Assembly (NCBI GenBank): GCA_030448265.1
Contig: JAUJNG010000008.1
Coordinates: 9,169-73,168 of the forward strand
Length of the DNA: 64,000 nucleotides
Reading direction: 5' to 3'
Origin: Abditibacterium sp.
Lineage (GTDB): Bacteria > Armatimonadota > Abditibacteriia > Abditibacteriales > Abditibacteriaceae
Shown here piece by piece: positions 48,295 through 56,175 of the stretch. Made by a program: the position numbers and the translations under genes. The notes under the pieces are model-generated. The model was not told the origin of the DNA. It did not search any database and was given only the letters and a program-made list of their open reading frames with translations. Within the stretch, counting starts at the first letter, position 1. Each line of letters opens with the position of its first letter.

Positions 48295-49866
48295 TCAGCG
48301 CCCGCGCAAAAAGCTGCTGGGATTGATGGGCCTGCCGTTTTTGCGGACTTCGAAGTGAAGATGAGCGCCGGTCGAAGCGCCGGTCGAGCCGACGCTGCTG
48401 AGGAGTTGTCCGGCGCGCACCGGCTGTCCTGGACGCACGCCGACGCGCGAGGCGTGGCCGTAGAGCGTGGAAACGCCGTTGCCGTTATCGACGATCACGG
48501 TTTTGCCATACGCCGGTTTCCAGCCCGCCCAGACGACGCGGCCACTTCTCGCGGCGCGAATCGGGGCTCCGTGCGCGGCGGCGATGTCGTGGCCGGTGTG
48601 GAGTTTGCGGCGCCCCGAAACCGGATGATAGCGCACCCCGAAGCGCGACGAAACCCGCCCCCGCGCCGGAAGCTGCCAGCCGCTCGAACGGCGCAGCGAG
48701 TCGATGTCCATCGGCGCGATTTCGACGCGCGGTGCGAGGCGCGGGGCGAGGTCGATGCGCGGCGCGAGAGTGCGAGGGGCGCTGGATTCGGGGCGGCGGC
48801 GGGAGTAGCGGTTGGAAGAGTAGCGCCGGTTGGAGTAGCGGTTGTTGGAGTAACGGTTATTGGAATAGCGGCGGTAGGAGTCGCGCCGTCCGGTGCGGCG
48901 GGAATCGCGGCCATAACTGCGGCGCTGGGAATATCGGTTGTAACTGCGGCGTTCGGCGGCCTCGCGCGCGGCAGCGCGGCGCTGTTCCTGTTGGTATTGC
49001 TCGTAGCGCGCGAGTCTTTCGCGTTCGCGCGCGCGAAACTCGGCCTGACGGCGCAGCGCGGCCTGTTCGCGCGCCGCCTGCGCTTGATATTGCGCCAGAA
49101 CGCGCGCTTTGCGCTCCTGAAGAGAGCCGATCATGCCGCCGATCTGCTGCGACGACTGCTCCTGCGCGAAAGCGTAGTTGATCAGAGCGAGGCGCGAGGC
49201 GTTGAGGCGCTTCCACATCTGGGTTTGCTCGCGCTCGCCCGCCGCGATGCGCGCGCGTTCGCGGCCCACTGCCGTTCTCATCGCGTTGCGCTGGTTCCAC
49301 TGCGCCATGAGCGCATTTTGGGCTTGCACCAGTTCGGCTTTATCGGCTTTGAGTTCTTCCTGAAGCTGGGAATCGCGCTGGGTGATGGCCTGAAAAAACG
49401 CCGCGCGGCGTGTCAAATCGGAAAGCGAAGCCGAGCCGAGCGCGACCTGCAAATAATTAGTCTCGCCGCGACGCTGAATCGCGGCCAATCGCCGCGAGAA
49501 CTGGACGCGGTGCGCTTTGTAGCGCGCGGTGACGCGCTGAATGCGCTCGCGCGTTTGGGCGATTTTATCTTCCGTGCGGCGCATCTGGCGCCAGTAGTTG
49601 TGGTAGTTGGAGTTGGCCTCTTCGAGCAGATTTTGGGTGCGCCGCAAACGATTGTGCAGAAATTCGACTTGCTGGCTTTGCGCGCTGGCCGTCGAGCGCG
49701 CTTTCTGGGCCGACTGCTGCTTCTGGGCTTTTTGCCGCCACAGCGAAGAAATCGAGTTGCCGATGTCGTCCAGAATGCCGGCGCGAGCGTCGCGGGCCGC
49801 AAATCCGAGACACAAAACGCCGATTATCATCCAGGGCGCGCGTTTTTTCATCGAAATGGAGGTCAT
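48295..49866 (-). CDS. M23-family peptidase (LytM) with coiled coil and Tyr/Arg-rich linker
   Basis: Protein of 523 residues, probably an EnvC/NlpD-like murein hydrolase or activator. Signal peptide (about 1-28), coiled coil (about 45-300, rich in Glu, Gln, Arg), then a 5-residue repeat of the form R-Y-S-N-N (about residues 335-360). The C-terminal LytM domain (about 400-515) has HTGHDIAA, with the His-Asp zinc ligands, and LHFEVRKNG. With GHASR the key metal site H-x3-D/H-x-H looks intact. It is the last gene of its strand block and is followed by the amt terminator region upstream. Confidence 0.88.
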   Translation of the reverse strand: MTSISMKKRAPWMIIGVLCLGFAARDARAGILDDIGNSISSLWRQKAQKQQSAQKARSTASAQSQQVEFLHNRLRRTQNLLEEANSNYHNYWRQMRRTEDKIAQTRERIQRVTARYKAHRVQFSRRLAAIQRRGETNYLQVALGSASLSDLTRRAAFFQAITQRDSQLQEELKADKAELVQAQNALMAQWNQRNAMRTAVGRERARIAAGEREQTQMWKRLNASRLALINYAFAQEQSSQQIGGMIGSLQERKARVLAQYQAQAAREQAALRRQAEFRARERERLARYEQYQQEQRRAAAREAAERRSYNRYSQRRSYGRDSRRTGRRDSYRRYSNNRYSNNRYSNRRYSSNRYSRRRPESSAPRTLAPRIDLAPRLAPRVEIAPMDIDSLRRSSGWQLPARGRVSSRFGVRYHPVSGRRKLHTGHDIAAAHGAPIRAARSGRVVWAGWKPAYGKTVIVDNGNGVSTLYGHASRVGVRPGQPVRAGQLLSSVGSTGASTGAHLHFEVRKNGRPINPSSFLRGR

Positions 49867-49960
49867 GAGGAAGTTTTCAACCGATTTTTTGTCGCATCGA
49901 CCGTGCGCCATTATAGCACGCGCGACGCGCGCTTTTCCACCTCGGCGGGGCGAAAAACGA

Positions 49961-49988
49961 AACGGCCCCGTCGCAAAACGGGGCCGTT
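49961..49988 (-). terminator. Rho-independent terminator of amt
   Basis: AACGGCCCCGT and ACGGGGCCGTT, 11 bp stem, 6-base loop, followed on the minus strand by TTTCGTTTTT. Confidence 0.85.
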
Positions 49989-50003
49989 GGAACCTATGAG
50001 AAG

Positions 50004-51521
50004 TTAGACCCTGCTCTCGCTGGCATAGGCTTCTTCGCCGTGCATCGACAAATCGAGGCCGCGTTCTTCGCTTTCGTCGGTGGCGCGCAGGCCGCCCAGG
50101 GCTTTGATGGCCGTCAGGATGACGTAGGACATCACGAACGAGTAAGCCGCGACGACGGCGGTGCATTGCAATTGGAGCAGCAGCGTGGAAAGTCCGCCTG
50201 GCACGATGAAAGCGTTGACGCCGCTCAAAGCGCCGGTCGCGAAAATGCCGGTCAAAAGCGCGCCGGTGAAGCCGCCCACGCCGTGAACCGCGAAGGCATC
50301 GAGCGAATCGTCGACTTTGCCCCTGGCACGCAGCGTCGCCATGACGTAGCAGACGCCCGAAGTGATGGCGCCCACCAAAATCGCGCCGGTCGGCGAGACG
50401 AAGCCGCAGGCCGGAGTGATGCCCACCAGACCGGCCACCGCGCCGGTTCCCGCACCCAGGGCGCTGATTTCTTTGCGCGTCACCAGATCGATGATCATCC
50501 ACACCAGCATCGCCGCCGCCGCGCCCAACGTGGTGTTGACGAAAGCCATCACGCCCAGCGCACCGGCGCCGCCCGCGCTTCCCGCGTTAAATCCATACCA
50601 GCCGAACCAGAGCAGTCCCACGCCCAGCAAACAGAGCGGAAGCGAATGAGGCAGCATGGGGCGCGAGCCGTAACCGCGGCGCTGCCCGACCACAAGGGCG
50701 CCCGCCAGAGCCGCGAAACCGGCGTTGACGTGAACGACCGCGCCGCCCGCGAAGTCCATCGCGCCCTTGGTGAAAATCCAGCCCGCCGGATGCCAGACCC
50801 AGTGGGCGACCGGACAATAGACCAGCAGGCCCCAGAGTCCGATGAAAATCAGGTAGGGCACGAATTTCATGCGTTCGACGAGCGCGCCGGAAATCAGGGC
50901 TGGAGTGATGATGAAAAACATCATCTGGAAAATCATGAACGCGCCGTGCGGCACGGTTGCGAACAGTTCGATGTCCGCCGCTTTCTGGTCGGCCTCGGGA
51001 ATGGCTTTGCCCTGCGCGTCCACCGTCATGGTGAGCTGCACCGGTTTGCCGTCCGCTCCAATGGCGGGCGGATAATTGTCGGTAAAAAGCTCCATCGCGG
51101 GGGGCAGACCGGCCCAGCCCAGACCGCCGTGATAGGGGTTTCCGTTGTTGCCAAAAGCAATCGAGTAGCCCGCGACGACCCACAAAATCGCCATCAGCGC
51201 CATCGCGCTAAACGACATCATGAGGGTGTTGAGCATATTTTTGCCGCGCACCAGACCGCCGTAAAAGAAGGCTAAAGCGGGCGTCATCAGCAGCACGAGC
51301 GCCGCCGAAGCCAAAACCCAGGCGGTATCGCCGGTGTTGGGGGCGAAAGGCGCGGGTTCGGGCGTTTCCGAGGCCGAAGCGCCCCCACCCTGGGCATAGG
51401 CGTGGCCGGTCAGGGCGCCAAAAAGCGCGGCGAAGGCCAGGGGGAGCGCCATTCGCGCGGTCGTAAAGCCGAGCGCCTTGGCGCAGGGTGAAACAAAAAG
51501 CGTCTTGAAAAATTCCGTCAC
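50004..51521 (-). CDS. amt: ammonium transporter
   Basis: Amt/MEP family channel of 505 residues. A signal-like N-terminus (about 15-40, ending AYA) is followed by about 11 membrane helices. Motifs: DTAWVLASAALVLLMTP (about 63-79), FFYGGLVRGKNMLN, the twin-His helix segments with VVHVNAGFAALAGALVVG (about 251-268), and the C-terminal cytoplasmic tail for PII. The chosen start is a GTG at 51521 because GGAGGAA lies 6 bases before it. A 40-residue insertion (DNYPPAIGADGKPVQLT and on) sits between helices. No glnK is adjacent. Confidence 0.95.
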   Translation of the reverse strand: MTEFFKTLFVSPCAKALGFTTARMALPLAFAALFGALTGHAYAQGGGASASETPEPAPFAPNTGDTAWVLASAALVLLMTPALAFFYGGLVRGKNMLNTLMMSFSAMALMAILWVVAGYSIAFGNNGNPYHGGLGWAGLPPAMELFTDNYPPAIGADGKPVQLTMTVDAQGKAIPEADQKAADIELFATVPHGAFMIFQMMFFIITPALISGALVERMKFVPYLIFIGLWGLLVYCPVAHWVWHPAGWIFTKGAMDFAGGAVVHVNAGFAALAGALVVGQRRGYGSRPMLPHSLPLCLLGVGLLWFGWYGFNAGSAGGAGALGVMAFVNTTLGAAAAMLVWMIIDLVTRKEISALGAGTGAVAGLVGITPACGFVSPTGAILVGAITSGVCYVMATLRARGKVDDSLDAFAVHGVGGFTGALLTGIFATGALSGVNAFIVPGGLSTLLLQLQCTAVVAAYSFVMSYVILTAIKALGGLRATDESEERGLDLSMHGEEAYASESRV

Positions 51522-51722
51522 AGATTCCTCCAGGAAATTCGTGCCGCATCGCGCGTTGGCTTCGAGAGAAGTGCGCTCCGGCAAAATCTTCTGGGATTAT
51601 AAGCCCACCCCGTTGCGCCCAATTTACGCGTTTGTTAATTCCGTGTTTCAATGCCGCGCCAGTTGTGTTTCGACAGCCAAATCCCACTCCCACTTTCTCC
51701 ATTTCGCTCAAACTGCTGCTTC

Positions 51723-52922
51723 GTGAATCCCCACAATTCCCCTATCGAAAACGCGCTCGAACGCCTTTCGCGCGGCGGCACCGAAATCATCTCGCGCGCC
51801 GAACTGTGCGACAAACTCCAAAAATCCGCCCAAACCGGCCAACCGCTTCGCGTCAAGCTGGGCCTCGACCCCACGGCGCCCGATATTCACCTCGGTTTCG
51901 CCGTCGTGCTCAAAAAACTGCGCTTATTTCAGGATCTGGGGCATGAGGCGCATCTCATCATCGGCGATTTCACCGCGCAAATCGGAGATCCATCGGGCAA
52001 ATCCAAAACGCGCCCTCAACTCAGTCGCGCTCAGGTCGAGGAAAACGCGCGCACTTATAAGGAACAGCTTTTTCGCATTCTGGACGAATCGAAAACCGTC
52101 GTCCATTTCAACGGCGACTGGCTGGGCAAAATGAATTTCGCCGACGTGGTGCGCCTCGCCTCGAAATATACCGTCGCGCAGATGCTGGAGCGCGAAGACT
52201 TCGCCAGACGCCTCGCCGAGCAAAAACCCGTCGCCCTCCACGAAATTCTCTATCCGCTCTGCCAGGGCCAGGATTCGGTCGAAATTCGCGCCGATGTCGA
52301 ACTGGGCGGCACCGATCAGCGCTTCAACAACCTCGTGGGGCGCGAACTTCAGCGCGCGAGCGGCCAGGAATCGCAAGTGGTTCTGCTGATGCCGATTCTG
52401 GTCGGTCTCGATGGCACGCAAAAAATGTCGAAAAGCCTGGGCAACTACATCGGCATTTCCGAGGCGCCAGGGGAGATGTTCGGCAAAATTATGAGCCTGC
52501 CCGACGCCGCGATGCGCTCGTATTTCACGCTTTGCACCGAAATTCCTGAAGCGGAAATCGAGAATTTGCTGGCGAATCACCCGATGGACGCCAAAAAGCG
52601 ATTGGGCCGCGAAATCGTGGCGCAGTATCACGGCGAAGAGGCGGCTACCGAAGCGCAGGACGCTTTTGAAAAGCAGTTTTCGCGCGGCGAAGAACCCGAA
52701 GAAATGCCCGAAGTCGCCATTTCGAGCGGGGAACTCAGCGCCGCCGAGTTATTAAAAATCTGCTTTCAAATCACCGGCGGCGAAGCCAAACGCATGATTG
52801 GACAGGGCGCGGTGACGCTCGACGGCGCCAGACTCGACGATTCCAACCAGAAAATCGCGCCCCAAAACGGCATGAAACTTAAAATGGGCAAGCGCCGCTG
52901 GGCCAAAATCAAAATTGATTAA
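51723..52922 (+). CDS. tyrS: tyrosyl-tRNA synthetase
   Basis: Class I synthetase of 399 residues. HLGF (56-59) is its HIGH-type signature and KMSKS (234-238) the second. GDFTAQIGDPSGKSKTRP (about 81-98) and ELGGTDQRFN (about 193-202) complete the active site. The C-terminal S4-like domain (about 335-399) binds tRNA. The GTG at 51723 gives the family length; an upstream ATG would add an unrelated 24 residues. Its stop codon TAA overlaps the first two bases of the repeat at 52921. Confidence 0.95.
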   Translation: MNPHNSPIENALERLSRGGTEIISRAELCDKLQKSAQTGQPLRVKLGLDPTAPDIHLGFAVVLKKLRLFQDLGHEAHLIIGDFTAQIGDPSGKSKTRPQLSRAQVEENARTYKEQLFRILDESKTVVHFNGDWLGKMNFADVVRLASKYTVAQMLEREDFARRLAEQKPVALHEILYPLCQGQDSVEIRADVELGGTDQRFNNLVGRELQRASGQESQVVLLMPILVGLDGTQKMSKSLGNYIGISEAPGEMFGKIMSLPDAAMRSYFTLCTEIPEAEIENLLANHPMDAKKRLGREIVAQYHGEEAATEAQDAFEKQFSRGEEPEEMPEVAISSGELSAAELLKICFQITGGEAKRMIGQGAVTLDGARLDDSNQKIAPQNGMKLKMGKRRWAKIKID

Positions 52923-53001
52923 CCACAGAGACACAGAGAAATTTTTGAGAGTTGTTTTCTCAAAATCCTCTTTTTCTCTGTGCCTCCGTGTCTCTGTGGT
53001 T
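52921..53001. repeat. octamer (CACAGAGA-type) inverted repeat
   Basis: AACCACAGAGACACAGAGAA opposite CTCTGTGGTT-type arm (52974-53001). Shares two bases with the tyrS stop and ends 12 bases before the SUFU start. Confidence 0.87.
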
Positions 53002-53012
53002 CATTCCTCCTT

Positions 53013-53651
53013 ATGAGTCGTTATCAAACCGAACTCGAAAAGCATCTCGAAAAATACGCTGGCCCCATCGAAGCGCGCTTCGAAAACCTGCTCATCGTGC
53101 GAGCCACGAAAAACCGCGACTGCCACATCGTCACGACCTGCGATTTGAGCGATGCGCCCATGAACAGCCCCCAACCGGAATGGAAATGGGCCGAACTGTG
53201 CGCCCTTTTGCCCTCCGACTGGCCTCTCGACCCCAAAATCTGGGAAAGCGACCCCAATTTCGGCTGGCCCTTTCGTGAGTTGCAGCGATTGGTGCGTTTC
53301 GCGCGCGAAAGCGAGTCGTGGCTTGGCTTCGGCCACTCGATTCCCAACGGCAACCCGCCGCAGCCGTTTGCGCCCACAACGCGGCAGTGCGGCTCGTTTT
53401 TGCTACCACCTCTCGAACTGCCCGAAAAATTCGCGCGCCTGCGCCTCGAAGACGGCGAAATCTTGAATTTCTGGGCCATCGTGCCGATTTACGCCGACGA
53501 ACTCGCCGTCAAAGTCAACCAGCGAATGCCCGCGCTGCTCCAGGCGATGACCCAAAAAGGCGTCAGGGACATCATCGACCCCACGCGCCCCACCATTTTC
53601 GAGAAATCGCGCGCGCCCAAAAGCCTCAAAAAATGGCTGTTAGGTCGTTAA
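53013..53651 (+). CDS. suppressor-of-fused (SUFU) domain protein
   Basis: Protein of 212 residues with the bacterial SUFU domain. Conserved parts: SDAPMNSP (about 46-53), WKWAELCALLPSDWPL (about 58-73), LGFGHSIPNGNPPQPFA (about 105-121), and NFWAIVPIYADELAVKVN (about 152-169). In bacteria SUFU proteins are common immunity factors or associated with toxins, and others have no known role. Nothing nearby is a clear toxin. The ATG at 53013 lies 9 bases after TCCTCC-rich sequence; no strong ribosome binding site. Confidence 0.85.
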   Translation: MSRYQTELEKHLEKYAGPIEARFENLLIVRATKNRDCHIVTTCDLSDAPMNSPQPEWKWAELCALLPSDWPLDPKIWESDPNFGWPFRELQRLVRFARESESWLGFGHSIPNGNPPQPFAPTTRQCGSFLLPPLELPEKFARLRLEDGEILNFWAIVPIYADELAVKVNQRMPALLQAMTQKGVRDIIDPTRPTIFEKSRAPKSLKKWLLGR

Positions 53652-53734
53652 AAACGCCTTGTTTCAAAATACATTATGGAACACCTTGAAACTTCGCTCT
53701 CTTTCGGTTAAGTTCTGACGAGGAGGCGATTTCA

Positions 53735-53818
53735 GTGAGTGAATCCATGATGGAAGAAGAAGCCGGAATGCTGTCGGCGGAGGCGGCGCGCCAGATTTTG
53801 GACATCAGTCCCACCACT
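53735..53818 (+). repeat. 84-bp partial copy of the HTH/GspE gene start
   Basis: Matches 56176-56259 (34 bases in a row are identical). Upstream bases (CCTTGTTTCAAAA at 53662 and 56136, GGAGGCGATT) also match in places, so the copied part includes some leader. Confidence 0.85.
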
Positions 53819-56011
53819 GGGCCTGACGAGGTGCCTTATGACGATGAAGCCTATCTGCGTCAGAAGATGATGCCGTTTCGGGCGAGCCTGGCTTTGTCGC
53901 CCGATGGCCAGTGGATCGCGCTTGCCCTGCGGGGGTTCGTAACGGGAGACGATCCCAACGATGGCCGCGATGAGGCCGAGCCGCTCCAGGCTGTGGCGGA
54001 AGAACTGGCGGGATGTGAAGTTGTTGTCGTCAACACTCAGAGCGGCGAGATGCTGCGGCCTTTTCGAGATTTTCGAACTTCATTTTTGCCCGCCTGGTCA
54101 CCCGATGGCCGGTTTCTCGCCCTGCTGGGTCAGGATGGGGAACGGCGCTACCCGCGTCTCACGCTGTGGGAGAAAGGGCAGGGAGAACCGCGTGTTTTCG
54201 AGGCGGCACCGATGTCGCCTGTGACCGGTTTTTTGGCCTTGCGGTGGACTCGTGATAGCGGGCGCTTAATCTTCAAAGTGAAAGACTTACTGGATGCCAG
54301 CCCTCTGGTGCAACGTCAGACGACTGAGGAAACCGGTGTCGAAGCTAACTCGCGCGAAACGCTGGGCGTGCTGGATGTGAGGACGGGGCAGGTGCAAGTC
54401 TGGGGAGAGATGACCCGCGCCTGCGGCTGGCGCCTGTCACCGGACGAACGTCGCGTCGCCTTCGCGCGCTTCGTGAAATCGCCACTGGCGGCGCGGCACA
54501 ACCAGGCCAGCTATGTGCAACTGGTCGCAGTGAATTTGGACGATGGGGGCGAGATTCCTCTGGGAGAACCGCAAACCGACAACTGGGGCGCCTCTTTCTC
54601 CTGGTCGCCCGATGGAAGTGCCATCGCCTGGGTTTGTGCGGCCCATCAAAGCGAAACGCAGCTCTTTGTGGCTGAACTGGACAGTCCAGAACGGCTCTGC
54701 GCCATTGCTCTGCCTACCGGCACCGAGTTCGGTTGGTTCGATGTCGGGTCGTATCCCGCTCCCACGCCGCGCTGGAACTCGCAAAGTTCGCAGTTCAGCT
54801 TGCCAGGCAAAGGCAAGCTGTGGCGCTTCACGCGCGATGGGCACATGCTGAATGCCATCGCTCTCTCGCAGGAGCAGGGTTACGATTGGTTTTGCAACAG
54901 CGTGACGGCCCTCGACTTTTCGCCCTGCCCACCGACCGCTCTGAGCGTTTCTGAGAACGAAGACGTGGAGAAGGACGAAGTCTGGCTGCTGCGCCCCGAT
55001 CAGGTGTGGAAAGTCGATTTGGCGACCGAAGCGGTGGGGCTCATCTGGAAAAAGAAGCCGGAAGTGCCACGCATCAGCAGCTACTGGACTGAGCGCGCTT
55101 TCGACGCGGCTACGCAGCAGTTCTACACCGTTCGCAGCGCGCCAGAAGGGGCCGTCACGCTCTGGGCCATCCACCTCCCAACAGGCCAGAGCCGCCGCGT
55201 CGCCTTGCTGCGGGAAGGCGTTGGCGCGACCCGATATGGAGCGATTCACCATTTGTCGTGGACGCTGCCCGATGGCACGACTTGCGGCGGCTCTTTGCTG
55301 TTGCCCGTGAATTGGGAGGAGGGCGACAGACCACCCGTTGTAATGAATGTTTACGGCGACGATAGGAACAACGGGAAACTGAGTGAAGCCCACTTTCACG
55401 CCACGGGTCTCGTGGTCGATCTCCATCTGCTCAGTGCCAATGGTTACGCAGCCTTCGTGCCTGATTTGCCCCAAACCGATGAGCATCCGGCTGGAAGTCT
55501 GGTGGTAGCGGGAGAAGCGGCCGTTGAGGCGTTGCGGGGAAGTGGCCTGGTCGATGCCGAGCGGGTTGCGGTCATTGGCAACAGTTATGGCGGTTATACC
55601 GTGTTGTGCCTGCTAACCAACTCGAAATTCTTCCGCGCTGGGGTCGCCTCCAATGGTGTTTACGATTTGGCTTTCTCGGCGACCAATGAAGGCTGGGGCT
55701 GGGCCGAATCGGGACAGGGCCGGATGCGGGCCACGCTCTGGGAAGATCCGCATCGCTATATTGAAAACTCGCCGCTCTATGCGCTCGACACACTGGAAGC
55801 GCCGCTGCTGATTCTGCGCGGCGGTGGCGACCGGTGTGTGGATAACAGCGCCAAACCCCTCTTCGCCTCATTGCAACGGCTGGGAAAGCGTGGCGAGTTG
55901 TTGACTTACCGCGACGCGGGACATGCGCCGATTTCGTGGAGCATCGCTGCCCAGCGAGATTTGCACCGGCGATTATTAACTTTTCTCCAAGAGCACCTGG
56001 GCCAGATTTGA
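53735..56011 (+). CDS. S9 (prolyl oligopeptidase) family peptidase with borrowed N-terminus
   Basis: Protein of 758 residues. A β-propeller region (about 45-480) has PD40-like repeats such as SLALSPDGQWIAL, PAWSPDGRFLALLG and FSWSPDGSAIAWV. An α/β hydrolase domain follows (about 505-758) with Ser617 in GNSYGG, Asp699 in GGGDRC and His730 in AGHAPIS, the standard triad. No signal peptide is seen, so it is probably cytoplasmic. Residues 1-28 copy the start of the downstream HTH/GspE gene (MLSAEAARQILDIS), including part of its leader. GTG start at 53735 with GAGGAGG upstream. Homology to S9 begins near residue 33. Confidence 0.92.
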   Translation: MSESMMEEEAGMLSAEAARQILDISPTTGPDEVPYDDEAYLRQKMMPFRASLALSPDGQWIALALRGFVTGDDPNDGRDEAEPLQAVAEELAGCEVVVVNTQSGEMLRPFRDFRTSFLPAWSPDGRFLALLGQDGERRYPRLTLWEKGQGEPRVFEAAPMSPVTGFLALRWTRDSGRLIFKVKDLLDASPLVQRQTTEETGVEANSRETLGVLDVRTGQVQVWGEMTRACGWRLSPDERRVAFARFVKSPLAARHNQASYVQLVAVNLDDGGEIPLGEPQTDNWGASFSWSPDGSAIAWVCAAHQSETQLFVAELDSPERLCAIALPTGTEFGWFDVGSYPAPTPRWNSQSSQFSLPGKGKLWRFTRDGHMLNAIALSQEQGYDWFCNSVTALDFSPCPPTALSVSENEDVEKDEVWLLRPDQVWKVDLATEAVGLIWKKKPEVPRISSYWTERAFDAATQQFYTVRSAPEGAVTLWAIHLPTGQSRRVALLREGVGATRYGAIHHLSWTLPDGTTCGGSLLLPVNWEEGDRPPVVMNVYGDDRNNGKLSEAHFHATGLVVDLHLLSANGYAAFVPDLPQTDEHPAGSLVVAGEAAVEALRGSGLVDAERVAVIGNSYGGYTVLCLLTNSKFFRAGVASNGVYDLAFSATNEGWGWAESGQGRMRATLWEDPHRYIENSPLYALDTLEAPLLILRGGGDRCVDNSAKPLFASLQRLGKRGELLTYRDAGHAPISWSIAAQRDLHRRLLTFLQEHLGQI

Positions 56012-56175
56012 AAGTGAAATTCCCTCGCTAAAAGGGGTTGTCAGGGGCCGTTTGAGCCGCGATTGCCCAACGCCGCATCTCGTCTGATGCCGTGTTTAGC
56101 TGCGGCCAACATGGAATGAGCTGCGATGCTCACCACCTTGTTTCAAAAATCCATAAAACAACAGGAGGCGATTCA

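Noticed and set aside
10599..53001. CRISPR array
   Set aside because: The repeats are short tandem units inside inverted arms. No repeat-spacer periodicity and no cas gene is present.
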